A program made the translations under genes and the position numbers. Shown here piece after piece: positions 1-10,304 of a stretch of DNA of 64,000 nucleotides. The stretch spans positions 89,403,001-89,467,000 of the forward strand of contig CM044313.1 of assembly GCA_024291935.2 (NCBI GenBank). Reading direction: 5' to 3'. The stretch's first letter is position 1, and the number at the start of each line of letters is the position of its first letter. Below the pieces are notes generated by a model, which saw only the letters and a list, made by a program, of their open reading frames with translations, did not search any database and was not told the origin of the DNA. The stretch comes from Okapia johnstoni (lineage: Eukaryota > Chordata > Mammalia > Artiodactyla > Giraffidae).

Positions 1-183
1 AAATTGATTCACTTCTTTCCTTAGCTGTTATTATTTTGAATCCATCTCCTTGAATTAACTCTGAAAAATAAATTAACTCTGAAAAGTGAGTGAGGCTTTT
101 CAGTTCAACGGTCTGGAGCAGTTTTCATCAACTTTTCCTGATAAGAATTCTCTGAGGTCTTCCTTATATACCCCCTTTCACAA

Positions 184-334
184 GAGTATTTCTCACCTTT
201 AATAGGCATATGAATCTCCTGGGGATCTTATTAATATTCACTAAGTTTGGGGTCAGAGCTGTGATTCTGTATTCCTCTCAAACTCCCAGCTGATGCTCAC
301 AATGTTGGTTCAAGATCCACTCTTTAAGTAGCAA
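184..334. mobile_element. MER5A-like DNA transposon relic (hAT-Charlie MITE)
   Basis: Degenerate match to the short non-autonomous hAT element MER5A. The left arm (ttctcacc...gaatctcctggggatctt) and right arm (attctgtatt...ctcccagctgatgctcac...ggttcaagatccactc) are approximately inverted copies of each other, as in this near-palindromic family. It is non-coding and old. The family call is from memory of the consensus, with many substitutions. Confidence 0.6.
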
Positions 335-345
335 GGGTGGAGCCA

Positions 346-879
346 CACTGGCCAGTAACTTAGCCTCTATGAATACATGTGTTGAGGCCTTGAAGTGTGG
401 TGAGTCAGAAGAGAGATGTGCTACAAGTCTAAAATAGGAAATTTGCAAATCTTAGTATGAGAAAAAGAATGTAAATTTTATCAATAAAATGTTTTTTGTT
501 TTGTTATCATGATTCCATGTTGAGTAGACAATGCTTTGGATGTATTAAGTATAATATACTATTAAAATTAATACCATTTTTACTTATTTGTGTGGCTAGT
601 ATTTTTTCATGAATATTTGCATTGCATTGTTTCACATTTCCCAACACTGGCCTGTGGATAGGGTCAAGACCAGAATCAGATTCAATGGGACTGAGTTGAG
701 ACCTCAGTATTGTAACACTTGACTACTCATGCATATTAAAGATGCTAATGTATCTAACTTTCCCACAGGATTGTGAATCTCCTAAATGCAGGCACTCTTC
801 ACTCTTTCATCACAAGCAATTAATAGGATGACAGGCAAAGAAGAGGTTGTCATGTTGGTTAGATATTTACAACACACCA
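346..879. other. Unannotated AT-rich stretch
   Basis: No coding frame, RNA gene or recognisable repeat seen. Confidence 0.4.
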
Positions 880-889
880 TTCTGAAACT

Positions 890-1104
890 GGGCTTCCCTG
901 GTGGCGCAGACAGTAAAGCTCTTGCCTGCAACGTGGGAGACCAGGGTCATATCCCTCGGTCAGGAAGATCCCCTGGAGAAGGAAAATGAAACCTACTCCA
1001 GTATTCTTGCCTGGAGAATCCCACGGACAGAGAAGTCTGGTGGGCTACAGTCCATGGGATCCCAAAGAGTCGGACACGACTGAGTGACTTCACTTTCACT
1101 TTCG
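890..1104 (+). mobile_element. Bov-tA SINE, full length, with TSD
   Basis: The tRNA-Glu-derived head (gggcttccctggtggcgcag, A/B-box region through agggtcatatccctcggtc) is joined to the Bov-A body (ccagtattcttgcctggaga, gtcggacacgactgagtgac) and a short cactttc tail. A perfect 10-bp target-site duplication, ttctgaaact, lies at 880-889 and 1105-1114. Open frames across it are only SINE translation. Confidence 0.95.
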
Positions 1105-1145
1105 TTCTGAAACTACATTACGTTACATGACTAGCATAAGTCATT

Positions 1146-1588
1146 CAGTTCAGTTCAGTCGCTCAGTCGTATCCGACTCTTTGCGACTCCATGAACCTCA
1201 GCATGCCAGGCCTCCCTGTTCATCATCAACTCCCGGAGTCTACCCAAACCCATGTCCATTGAGTCGGCGATGCCATCCAACCATCTCATCTTCTGTCGTC
1301 CCCTTCTCCAGCCCTCAATCTTTCCCAGCATCAGGGTCTTTTCCATTGAGTCAGCTCTTCGCATCAGGTGGCCAATGTATTGGAGTTTCAGCTTCAGCAT
1401 CAGTCCTTCCAATGAGTATTCAGGACTGATCTCGTTTAGGATGGACTGGTTGGATCTCCTTTCAGTCCAAGGGACTCTCAAAAGTCTTCTCCAATACCAA
1501 AGTTCAAAAGCATCAATTCTTCGGCGCTCAGCTTTCTTTATAGTCCAACTCTCACATCCATACATGACCACTGGAAAAACCATAGCCT
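1146..1588 (-). mobile_element. BovB (RTE-clade LINE) 3' end, 5'-truncated
   Basis: Read on the minus strand, this is the last ~440 bp of BovB, ending in the (ACTGA)n-like tail (seen here as cagttcagttcagtc). It retains the ORF2 C-terminus (see 1155-1583) and breaks off at catagcct, where fuller copies continue. No clean TSD was found. Confidence 0.92.
1155..1583 (-). pseudogene. BovB ORF2 C-terminal fragment (142 codons open)
   Basis: Uninterrupted 142-codon frame starting [20 protein letters not shown] and ending [12 protein letters not shown]. This is the region C-terminal to the reverse transcriptase domain of the BovB polyprotein, with the conserved [27 protein letters not shown] and MRWLDG.ADSMDM blocks. 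The endonuclease and the whole catalytic RT are missing, so it is a non-functional 5'-truncated copy. Lack of stops or frameshifts suggests a fairly young insertion. No promoter or gene context supports expression. Confidence 0.85.
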
Positions 1589-2196
1589 AGTGAAGGAAAA
1601 ATATCATTTCTATAATACTAGGTTTTTTAAATTTGGTATCAGATGAGCTTAAGAGAACTTTTTAAAAAACCTATAATACTTCTTTTAGTCTGGTGTTATG
1701 ATGGTGGATGTGTGAAGTCATGTCACTACCCCCTCTCATATATATGATTATCTTACCAGAAACCTAAGGGATAATAAAATATAATTCATAGGAGTTTTAA
1801 TACAGGGAATCTTGAGATGACAAAATATCTTATGATTCTCAGTTATGAGTGACTACACTGAAATGGAAAAGTTTACTCTCAGCAAAGTAATGCTCTTCAA
1901 ACACAGAAATTTTTGCTGCTGTAATCTATCACAAATACAGGATTCTCAGGATCTATGTAGCAGCATACAATGAAGCACATGTTTATGTGTGCACAGGTAC
2001 ATACTGTGTTTTAGGGTGATCTTAATGCTATGTACTGCTCCATTATCAGATTCCAAGGGTACTCAAAATTGAATGTACATCTGTTAGAAATATGATACTG
2101 TGACTTTTCCCTTAATGTGAGACAATAGAATTAGTGATTAAGATCAAGATCTCTACAAACAAAATAATCTATGCAATTTTGTTATTTTTTTTTTTA
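1589..2196. other. Unannotated AT-rich stretch
   Basis: No gene or repeat recognised. Confidence 0.4.
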
Positions 2197-2300
2197 TTCT
2201 AAAATAGTGATAATAGTAGTATATATAGGCCTGTTGTGGGGATAAAATGAGTTAAAGCTTGTGGACCTCATGGAACAATTTGGCACCTAATTATGTTCTG
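2197..2300 (-). mobile_element. MIR SINE fragment (antisense)
   Basis: The block gtgataatagtagtatatat...cctgttgtggggataaaatgagtt...aatttggcacctaattatg follows the antisense MIR core and 3' segment, though it is diverged. Mammal-wide ancient SINE. Confidence 0.6.
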
Positions 2301-3131
2301 AACTAGTAACTGACAGAAAAGATTTAATCACCAAAAAGCAAAATCTGTATTGTTATTTAAGAAATGTGAATAATTAGTTTTAGTCCTATTTCTACTGTTG
2401 AGAAAACTTGAGAACAACTGATATAGTCTTGCCTTTAAGCAAATATAATTTCTTCAAAATTCAGTTGGAGGCACTTCTTTTTTGAAAATAAGAAATTTTA
2501 TTGTTTCTCACAATTCAAAGTATAACACAGAATATTATTTTCTCTAATAAAATTGAAAAAATATTATTTTAGTGTAACAACCATTTTATCTAAAGTTAGA
2601 AATATGTTGCTTTTGGAATTTTGAAAGTATATTTTATTCTTTTTCAATTTTAATCTCAATAGTGCTCCATACATAGCATTTCCAATGTAATTTTGAAGAT
2701 ATAAGTCATGCATTATTTATGTGTCGTGATGCATTAGCACTTTAATAATCCATTTTCCACTTGTGTAACATGGTTTTTTTGTTTCAGTATTTTAGCAGGC
2801 CCAGTGTGCAATGCCTTTTGTTATATTCTATATTTAAGAATTACAAAAATAAGTTTTGGAAAGTAACATGATGATGTTGTATTATTGTCGAATTCTGGGA
2901 CAGGAAAAGGAAATGAAGTAAAAACAAAGGAAATCTTAATAATGTATGGACTTTAATTAATAATAATGGATCAATATTATTCATTAGCTGTGACAATTAT
3001 ACCATAATAATGTAATTTGTTTGCCTCAAATTAGCATTCCAGTCCCAGTCACGGCAGTATGATATATCAAGCCCATTAAAATGATCTATATTTAAAAGTA
3101 CACATCTAATTTACTTACTTGAAGCTCAGTT
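2301..3131. other. Unannotated AT-rich stretch
   Basis: Only scattered A/T runs; nothing recognisable. Confidence 0.4.
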
Positions 3132-3326
3132 GGGCTTCCCTGATAGCTCAGTTGGTAAAGAACCTGCCTGCAATGCAGGAGACCCTGGTTCGATTCCTGG
3201 GTTGGGAAGATCCCCTAGAGAAGGGAAAGGCTGGAGAATTCCATGGATTATAGTCCATGGGGTCGCAAAGAGTCAGACACGACTGAGCTACTTTCACTTC
3301 ACTTCATTCACTTCACTTCACTTCAA
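3132..3326 (+). mobile_element. Bov-tA SINE (short-body variant)
   Basis: Complete tRNA-like head, then a Bov-A body with an internal deletion (aaggctggagaattccatgg runs on directly, without the usual central segment). It ends in a long (CACTT)n tail at about 3290-3325. It abuts a second SINE at 3327. Confidence 0.92.
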
Positions 3327-3500
3327 AGCTTAATTGGTAAAGAATCTGCCTGCAATGCAGAAGCTCCGCTGGAGAAGAAAATGGCAACCAACCCACTCCA
3401 GTACTCTTGCCTGGAGAATTCCAAGGACAGAGGAGCCTGGTGGGTTACAGTACATTGGGATCGCAAAGAGTCAGACAAGACTGTGCAACTAACTTTAATG
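3327..3500 (+). mobile_element. Bov-tA SINE, 5'-truncated
   Basis: It starts inside the tRNA-like head (ttggtaaagaatctgcctgc), lacks the B-box stretch (gcagaagctccgctggagaa), then has the usual Bov-A body ending gcaactaacttt. It lies in the same orientation immediately downstream of the preceding SINE. Confidence 0.9.
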
Positions 3501-3659
3501 TAATGTGTTAGTAATAGTAAAAAAAAAACAGAAAACACTAGGACATGGTATACTATGTAATAGTCTGACAAACTTCTCTGTCAGAAAAAAAAGTTTAACA
3601 TACAAAAACATTTTATGTTTTTAAATTTTTAAATTTCCTTAAATGTGTAATACTATCAT

Positions 3660-3872
3660 GGGGTTTCCCTGGTAGCTCAGCTGGTAAAAAATCTGCCTAC
3701 AGTGTGGGAGACCCTGGTTCGATCCCTGGGTTGGGAAGATCCCCTGGAGGAGGGCATGGTAACCTACTCCTGTATTCTTGCCTGGAGAATCCCCATGGTC
3801 AAAGGAGCCTGCCGGGCTACATTCCTGGGGTCACAAAGAGTTGGACACTACTGAGTGACTAAGCACACACAA
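3660..3872 (+). mobile_element. Bov-tA SINE
   Basis: Head ggggtttccctggtagctca, body ctgtattcttgcctggagaa, end gttggacactactgagtgac, aagcacacac tail. Eight bases downstream begins another Bov-tA in the same orientation. Confidence 0.92.
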
Positions 3873-3880
3873 AGTACTAA

Positions 3881-4099
3881 TGTGGGGCATCCCTGGTGGC
3901 TCAGTGGTAAAGAACCTGCCTGCCAACACAAGAGACATGGGTTTGATCCTATGTCAGGAAGATCCCCTGGAGTAGGAAATGGAAACCCATACCAGTATTC
4001 TTGCCTGGGAAATTCCACAGACAGTGGAGCCTGGTGGTCTTCAGTCCATGGGGTCACAAAGAGTCGGACATGACTTGGCAACTGAGCACGCACACGTAT
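3881..4099 (+). mobile_element. Bov-tA SINE with TSD
   Basis: Full-length head and body. The 8-bp duplication agtactaa is at 3873-3880 and 4100-4107. It inserted just after the tail of the SINE at 3660-3872. Confidence 0.93.
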
Positions 4100-4107
4100 A
4101 GTACTAA

Positions 4108-4896
4108 CATGCTTCTATTTTCATTCTTCTGCCCCTTACTGCCTACCATGCCCTTTTCTGTCCTTCACTATCTCTCATTATTTAACACATTTTTTGCAAG
4201 AAATTAGTATTATAAAGTCTTAACAGAAGCCTATAGTTCATCTCTACATTTGTGAGCTAAGTTTAAAAGATAAGAATTATATTTATTTGGAAATATAGAA
4301 GCAGAATTATAGAATTAAAAATTAATTATAGAATTAAAAATTAAATCTGCTTATTTACAGTATCCTTAAGCATGGATAAAACTTGCAATGTTAAGGAAAC
4401 AAAATTCTGTAGTCTAACTGTTCACGTCTACAAATACTTCTAAACCTGTGTGAATGACTGATGAATAATGAAGTCTCTCCTGGAGTAGAAAACTAATGTC
4501 TAGTCACCATCCTCTTCCACTTTCCTGCCTTTCTAGGACAAACATTTGTTTAAATAGAAAATTTCAGTAAAAAATTTTATCCTGAGTCTCATAAAATCTA
4601 CTTCATAAAATTTAATGATTATTTTTACTTCATTCCGTAAGCTTAGTTAACCAATTTTACTGCTTTTTTTTTCTTTAAAATTTACTTTATTAAACCATAG
4701 TAATTTCAGGTTGTATGTTACATTTTGGACTTTTGATACAGGAGCAGATTTCTTAGAAAGAGACTGAAAAAAAGCATCTTTGCAAATGTGTTTTAAGAAT
4801 CCCTTGTGTCTGTCCCCTTACTCCAGTGCTCCTAGCACTATAAGCAGTCTCAAGAAGAAGGGCTACAGGGTGTAAATTAGGGTGCTTTAAGGACAT
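4108..4896. other. AT-rich stretch with one short tandem repeat
   Basis: No gene recognised. A 19-bp perfect tandem duplication lies inside (see 4306-4343). Confidence 0.4.
4306..4343. repeat. Tandem duplication of a 19-mer
   Basis: The unit attatagaattaaaaatta occurs twice, perfectly and head-to-tail (4306-4324, 4325-4343). Confidence 0.85.
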
Positions 4897-5030
4897 TCCT
4901 AGTATCACTGACTCAATGGACATGAGTTTGAGCAAACTCCAGGAGACAGTAAATGACAGGGAAGCCTGCCGTGCTGCAGTCCATGGGGTCGCAAAGAGTT
5001 GGACACGGCTCAATTACTGAACAACAACAA
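4897..5030 (+). mobile_element. BovB 3' end, strongly truncated, with TSD
   Basis: Sense BovB terminal ~130 bp (actcaatggacatgagtttg ... gtcgcaaagagttggacacg) ending in an (ACA)n tail, gaacaacaacaa. TSD aaggacat at 4889-4896 and 5031-5038. Confidence 0.92.
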
Positions 5031-5184
5031 AAGGACATCTCTGCTCCAGAAAAGCTCGGGTTCCTCAGATCCTGACTTCCTTTTGTGTCTACATGGGAGT
5101 TTCTGGAGTCAGCATTACCTACATCATAGATCCTGAGGATTTTATTCTCTTTATATGGAATTCTCATCCCTGCTGATGATTTCT

Positions 5185-5386
5185 GGGCTTCCCTGGTGGC
5201 TCAGATGGTAAAGCATCTGCCTACAACAAGGGAGACCCAGGTTCAATCCCTGGGTCGGGGAGATCTCCTGGAGAAGGAAATGGCAACCCACTCCAGTATT
5301 CTTGCCTGGAGAATCCCATGGACGGAGGAGCCTGGTGGGCTACAAAGAGTTGGACACGACTGAGCGACTTCACTTTCACTTTCACT
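5185..5386 (+). mobile_element. Bov-tA SINE
   Basis: gggcttccctggtggctcag head, ggaaatggcaacccactcca body, short deletion after gtgggctaca, and a cactttcactttcact tail. Confidence 0.94.
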
Positions 5387-5705
5387 AGACATCATGATAA
5401 CATAATTCCATCCATTAAAGGCCCTGATCACACCTGACAACTTGAGTCTTCATGTTTCATTTTTCCAAATCTAAAGAAAATTAGATAATACCAACAACAA
5501 AACATAGAAATTGCAGCAGATCTGAATAAGTATAATGTCTGAGTTCTACAGAGAACTTTATTGAATTACTTTTGCACTTAAAAACCAAAGACACAACCCA
5601 TATCAAAGACTCTAGCATATGACTAACAATAGCAAAAAACTTTCTGTTCAGTGTTCAAAAGTAATAATAATTGCATATCATGCTTTATAATAATAATACA
5701 TAAAG
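5387..5705. other. Unannotated stretch
   Basis: Nothing recognised. Confidence 0.4.
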
Positions 5706-6047
5706 AATGTATTATGGAGCCTATTTTACAGAGTGGAGTGAGTCAGAAAGAGAAAAACAAATATTGTATATTATCGCATGCATGGGGAATCCAGAAAAAT
5801 AGTACTGATGAACCTGTTTACAAAGACATGGAGATGCAGACATAGAGAATGGGCTTACAGACACAGTGGGGGAAGGCGAGGCTAGGACAAACTGAGAGAG
5901 AAGCATTGACATATGTACATATTAGGTGCAGAATGGATAAATGGGGGGAGGCTGCTCTATAGCACTGGGAGCCCAGCCAGGTGCTCTGTGTATCCTTGAA
6001 GGATGGAATGGGGTGGGGGGAGGGAGACTCAACAGGGAGGGGCTTGG
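5706..6047 (+). mobile_element. L1 LINE, end of ORF2 / 3' UTR fragment
   Basis: The sequence gtgagtcagaaagagaaaaa...gacatagagaatgggcttac matches the C-terminal and 3'-UTR region of cetartiodactyl L1. It is followed by tctatagcactgggagccca and a G-rich tract at 6010-6042, typical of L1 3' UTRs. The final poly-A part is missing and an antisense Bov-tA follows directly. Confidence 0.8.
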
Positions 6048-6250
6048 TGCTAAGTAGTTTGAATCGTGTCTGACTCTTTGCCACCCCATGGACTGTAGCC
6101 TGCCAGGCTCCTCTGTCCATGGGATTTCCAAGGCAAGAATACTGGAGTGGGTTGCCATTTCCTTCTCCAGGGGATCTTCCCAATCCAGGGATGGAACCCG
6201 GGTCTCTTACATCTCCTGCATTGGCATTGCCAGGCAAGTTCTTTACCACT
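6048..6250 (-). mobile_element. Bov-tA SINE
   Basis: Antisense copy: Bov-A body first (gtgtctgactctttgccacc, ggcaagaatactggagtggg), tRNA-like head last (gggtctcttacatctcctgc...tctttaccactata). The outermost head bases are lost. The 153-codon minus-strand frame across it is SINE translation. Confidence 0.92.
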
Positions 6251-6394
6251 ATAGTATATGCAAAATTTAAATTTACCAAAAGTTTTATGTATGCTGATCT
6301 TCATGTTTCATATTTGAGTTGTATGGTCAGAGATGATAATGTATTATTAAAAGCTGTGATCTTTATTTTTTTTTGCCATTGTACACTACAAAAT

Positions 6395-6598
6395 GGTGCT
6401 TGGTGACTCAGATGGTAAAGAACCCACCTGCAATGCAGGAGACCTGGGTTTGATCCCTGGGTTGGGAAGATCCCCTGGAGAAGGGAAAGGCTACTCATTC
6501 TAGCATTTCTGCCTGGAGAATTCCATGTGCCTAGGAGCCTAAGAGATTACAGTCTAGGGGGCCGCAAAGAGTTGGACATGACTGAGCGGCTAATGCAC
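6395..6598 (+). mobile_element. Bov-tA SINE with 12-bp TSD
   Basis: The perfect duplication acactacaaaat at 6383-6394 and 6599-6610 brackets a full but diverged copy (ggtgcttggtgactcagatg ... acatgactgagcggctaatg). Confidence 0.95.
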
Positions 6599-6610
6599 AC
6601 ACTACAAAAT

Positions 6611-8545
6611 ATTCCTTAATGGAATCAGAAAAATTTTAGCCACGTTTAGAGCTCATATAGAACAAATGGGCTGCACATCTAAATCAAGGATGTTAGCAGT
6701 TCCTTTTGGAAATCAAAATTAGACCCTACATAGAAGAGATCAGATGATTGTCAAAGGGTAGGTTTTTGACAGGAAGGACCAAGAAGGTCAGGACTAAATC
6801 AACCAGAAACAGCATGAAAGATGCATGGGAAAAGGCCCTGTATTTAGAGCTGTCTCGGGCTTGACTGTTGTAGAGCAATTAGATGTATTGGCCTTCAAGC
6901 TCCAATTAGGATGGTTCTCATGAAGTCAGTTTACTTACTGAATCAGATCCTATTCATAGCTCCAATTCCTCCACATTGATTCTGACTCTTTCTTTTTAAA
7001 TTGCTTTAGATTTAAAGAAATCATACTCTTTTCCTTTCAGAATTCTGTAAGAGAGTGACCTCTGCAGTCATTCCCATCTGAAAAAGTCAAGTGGGGTTTC
7101 TGTCATTAGAGAATTCATCCTTACTTTGACACCAGAGATAGACAGCACACCGCAGGCCAAAACTCTGAAATGAGACCATTAATATACATGGGATATTTGC
7201 AGATGAGGGGGAGCAGGGCCCTCCCATGTGGCCTCAGACAAGGAAGTTCTCAGAAACGTCATAAATCAGTGCATTCCTCTTGGACTCATATCATTTTCCT
7301 GTTCTTTTGCTCTTTTTCCTTTGATGTTGTGACTCTTACCTTCCACCCCTAAAAAATCACAACTAAAATGGAAACTTTTCCATTCTTTACAAAATAAGTG
7401 GGATCAGAAGTGAATATCTTTCTTTTATTAACCTCCTTTCTACAATTGAGTTAAATACTGTAATCTGAGAGAGACAGAGACGGACACATCACACACAGAG
7501 AATTATCTCCAAAGAAGTTATCTGTGCTTTTCCCTGATAAATTTTACTAGAGCTATTTGCACCTGCCAGTTGAAACACAGTATGTATGGTGCATAAATAT
7601 CTTGCACTAGAGCATAAAGAGAAGTTGTAAAGCTACTCATGTACAAATCCTAGATATAACTTCAGTTCTCTGGTATGAGATTTTAAGGAGACTCCTGGAT
7701 GAAGTTAACCAAATCAAACCTGGTGTTTTTTAATGCTCTCACTCATAGACAAAAGAACAAAACAAGACAAGAACAAAACAATTTTCTATCAAAAATATTC
7801 AGGAACATAACTGTATTCAAGAACATACCAATGCACTGCTACAAATCTCTCTCTTAGAAATGCACAGCCTTTTAACTCTTTTAAGATATATTATTAAATG
7901 TTTAAATAATTGCATTATATACTTTGTGTTAGAAGCATTTAGACAATTTAGGTAGTCAGTTTATTTGTCCGTGATTTTTATATAATAATTAGTATATATG
8001 TCACAGTATATCCAAATGTACAACTCAAAGAATGAAATACAACAAAGTGGAAGACAAGGAATTTTCTCACAGGAATTTAAAAATTTTGAAAGTGTGGACT
8101 GCTGATTACCCACAAGGACTCCCACAATGACTAATGGAACAAGTTTTTGATCTAAGCAAAACTGAATTAATTATACCTATTGTCATAAGAGAAAATATAA
8201 TTTTGTCATTTTCTCAAAAGATGGAAACTGGAAAAGTGGATTATTGGATTTGGGGGTCTGAATTCCAATGGCTTGAGGTAGATCTTTCAAAGAGGGGAAG
8301 TAGCTGGGATTTGGCAAGGTTTATGAAATTTAGGGTACAATAATTTATGATCAGTATACTCAGTGAGGCCAAAGTCCTGAAACCAGGCTTAGGTGGCAAG
8401 TGGTTTGCCAGATAAGTAAGCATTTTTCCCAGAGAAGTTTAGTCTGAGAATTTTCTGAAGGAAAGAACAGTTATCAATTGGCTTATTATCTTCTCTTTCT
8501 TTAATTTTCTGAAGAAAACACTTAAGTCATTGTCACAGGATGCTT
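6611..8545. other. Unannotated AT-rich stretch, ~1.9 kb
   Basis: No convincing gene, RNA or recognised repeat. Short open frames here (e.g. 7170-7352, 8134-8343) show no recognisable domain. Confidence 0.4.
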
Positions 8546-8555
8546 AAGTTCTCAG

Positions 8556-8922
8556 TGCTGTGCTATGCTAAGTCACTTCAGTTGTGTCCACCTCTTTGTG
8601 ACCCCAGGGACTGTAGCCCACCAGGCTCCTCTGTCCATGGAATTCTCTAGGCAAGAATACTGGAGTGGGTTGCCATGCCCTCCTCCAGGGGGTATTCCTG
8701 ACCCAGGGAGCTAATTGGTGTCTCTCGTGTCTTCTGTATTGGCAGGTGGGGTTTTTTTTTTTTAATTAATTAATTTATTTTAATGGGAGCCTAATTACTT
8801 TACAGTATTGTAGTGGTTTTTGCCATACTTTCACATGAGTCAGCCATGGGTGTACATGTGTCCCCCATCCTGAACCCCCCTTTCCACACCCCTCCCCATC
8901 CCATCCCTCAACGCCACCTGGG
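8556..8922 (-). mobile_element. Bov-tA SINE split by an L1 tail, with TSD
   Basis: The antisense body runs 8556-8749 (to ttggcaggtgggg). The last head bases (gccacctgggaag) reappear at 8912-8924, overlapping the repeat at their end. TSD aagttctcag at 8546-8555 and 8923-8932. The interior 8750-8910 is an L1 3' end inserted later. Confidence 0.93.
8750..8910 (-). mobile_element. L1 3' end nested in a Bov-tA
   Basis: It starts with poly-T (the poly-A tail of a minus-strand L1), then ttaatgggagcctaattact, tttacagtattgtagtggtt and the C-rich block ccccatcctgaacccccctt. This is the ruminant L1 3'-UTR end. It interrupts the head of the surrounding SINE and so postdates it. Confidence 0.85.
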
Positions 8923-9019
8923 AAGTTCTCAGTAGAGGGATATAATTCAAATAGTAAAAGTTACCTCTTCCAGTAGAAAGTGCTGAAAGACTTCAACTCA
9001 AATGCAGTCATCCGTAGAT

Positions 9020-9300
9020 ACTGACCATCCAGTTTATGGCACATAGGTGCAGTCTCCTAGGTGTGAATGTTAAAGAGATAGTCCCTCACTTCACAGACCA
9101 TATAGTCTGGCATATAATGAAGGCAAATAAAAAGGCAGTTCAGTGTGGGGTGATGATTGTTCGATGCCATTAAATACAAGGATACAATGGCAGCACATGG
9201 GGTCTCAGAAGGCTTCTTGGGGGAAATAACGGCATGAATGAAATTTTGTAACAGAAGCTAAGAGAGTTGATTCAAGAAACAAAAACTTAAAAAATATGAG
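9020..9300 (+). repeat. Old mammalian interspersed repeat, family not assigned
   Basis: Pieces such as agtccctcacttcacagacc, aggcaaataaaaaggcagtt and gtctcagaaggcttcttggg resemble a widespread ancient mammalian repeat that I know by its aaggcttcctgg core but cannot name with certainty. Diverged and non-coding. Confidence 0.4.
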
Positions 9301-9364
9301 GACAAAATTTTAGAAAAGAACCTCGTTTTAAGTAACAGAATTTAGCCAGAGCTAGAAGATTGAT

Positions 9365-9589
9365 TGCTCTGGAATCTAAGAATGCTAAAACTTCCTATCC
9401 AGAAAATGTCCATAAAAAGTGTATATGTTAAAATAGCAATTTATTTCTTTTACTTTCATGTGTATTATTTATTATTATTTCATGTGCTCTGGAATCTAAG
9501 AATGCTAAAACTTCCTATCCAGAAAATGTCCATAAAAAGTGTATATGTTAAAATAGCAATTTATTTCTTTTACTTTCATGTGTATTATT
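9365..9589. repeat. Perfect tandem duplication, 120-bp period
   Basis: Bases 9365-9469 and 9485-9589 are identical over 105 bp (starting tgctctggaatctaagaatg). They are separated by a 15-bp spacer, tattattatttcatg. The motif tttcatgtg recurs at the end of the unit and across the spacer/second-copy junction, so it is a candidate microhomology. The 83-codon frame running through both copies is a by-product. Confidence 0.95.
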
Positions 9590-10169
9590 CATTTCTACTA
9601 AGGGCCAGTATATGAGCTATAAAAATAAATCTAAATAGGGAACATAAAAGGTAAATTTAATTCTACCTAGCTTTCATCTCAAAATGAAGGCTACTGTTGT
9701 TTAGACTTAATTTGATGCCAACATTCCTGAGAGGTCATTGATGTAGAAATGTGTATATTATCTTTTGAACCAATCAATTTATCTTACATATTCTGATAAC
9801 ACTAAGAATATACAACATTCAAGAGATTCCCTTGCAATCCAGTAGACCAGATTTAAATTGAAAAACAAAATCATAATTCTCTGAGACTGTATGAATTAAA
9901 TTGAAGTTATATCTCTTTCTTTGTTTGTGATTCATTCAGGCTATATTTAGGATGGGCTGACATTTTTTATGCTTTTTGTGTCAGCACTGAAACTATTAAC
10001 AATATGCTACTTTATTGTTAAATTTCTCTAAGAACTCTCAAAAGAGTTTCTTGAATTTTTCTACTGATTATGGATTTATTTTGTGGAAAACAGACAAAGC
10101 TTATTATTCTCAACCCAAGTATGCAGGGATGCATCCTGTAGCACTGGAAAATTCATATATTCGTTCATT
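9590..10169. other. Unannotated AT-rich stretch
   Basis: Nothing recognised. Confidence 0.4.
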
Positions 10170-10177
10170 ACAGTTTG

Positions 10178-10296
10178 CTTGGAGAAGGAAATGGCAACCC
10201 ACTCCAGTGTTCTTGCCTGGAGAGTTCCATGGACAGAGTACCCTGGTGGGCTATAGTCCATGCAGTCGCAAAGACTTGGACAGGACTGTGTGACTA
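10178..10296 (+). mobile_element. Bov-A SINE monomer with TSD
   Basis: Body only (ggagaaggaaatggcaaccc ... ggacaggactgtgtgacta), with no tRNA-like head. TSD acagtttg at 10170-10177 and 10297-10304. Confidence 0.93.
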
Positions 10297-10304
10297 ACAG
10301 TTTG

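Noticed and set aside
890..990. tRNA gene-like A/B boxes in Bov-tA heads
   Set aside because: These are tRNA-derived SINE promoters within retrotransposons; no complete cloverleaf with acceptor stem is evident.
5818..6279. 153-codon minus-strand open frame
   Set aside because: It crosses the Bov-tA/L1 boundary; no gene features.
9364..9615. 83-codon frame with an internally repeated protein segment
   Set aside because: The repetition is caused by the recent DNA duplication; nothing indicates coding.
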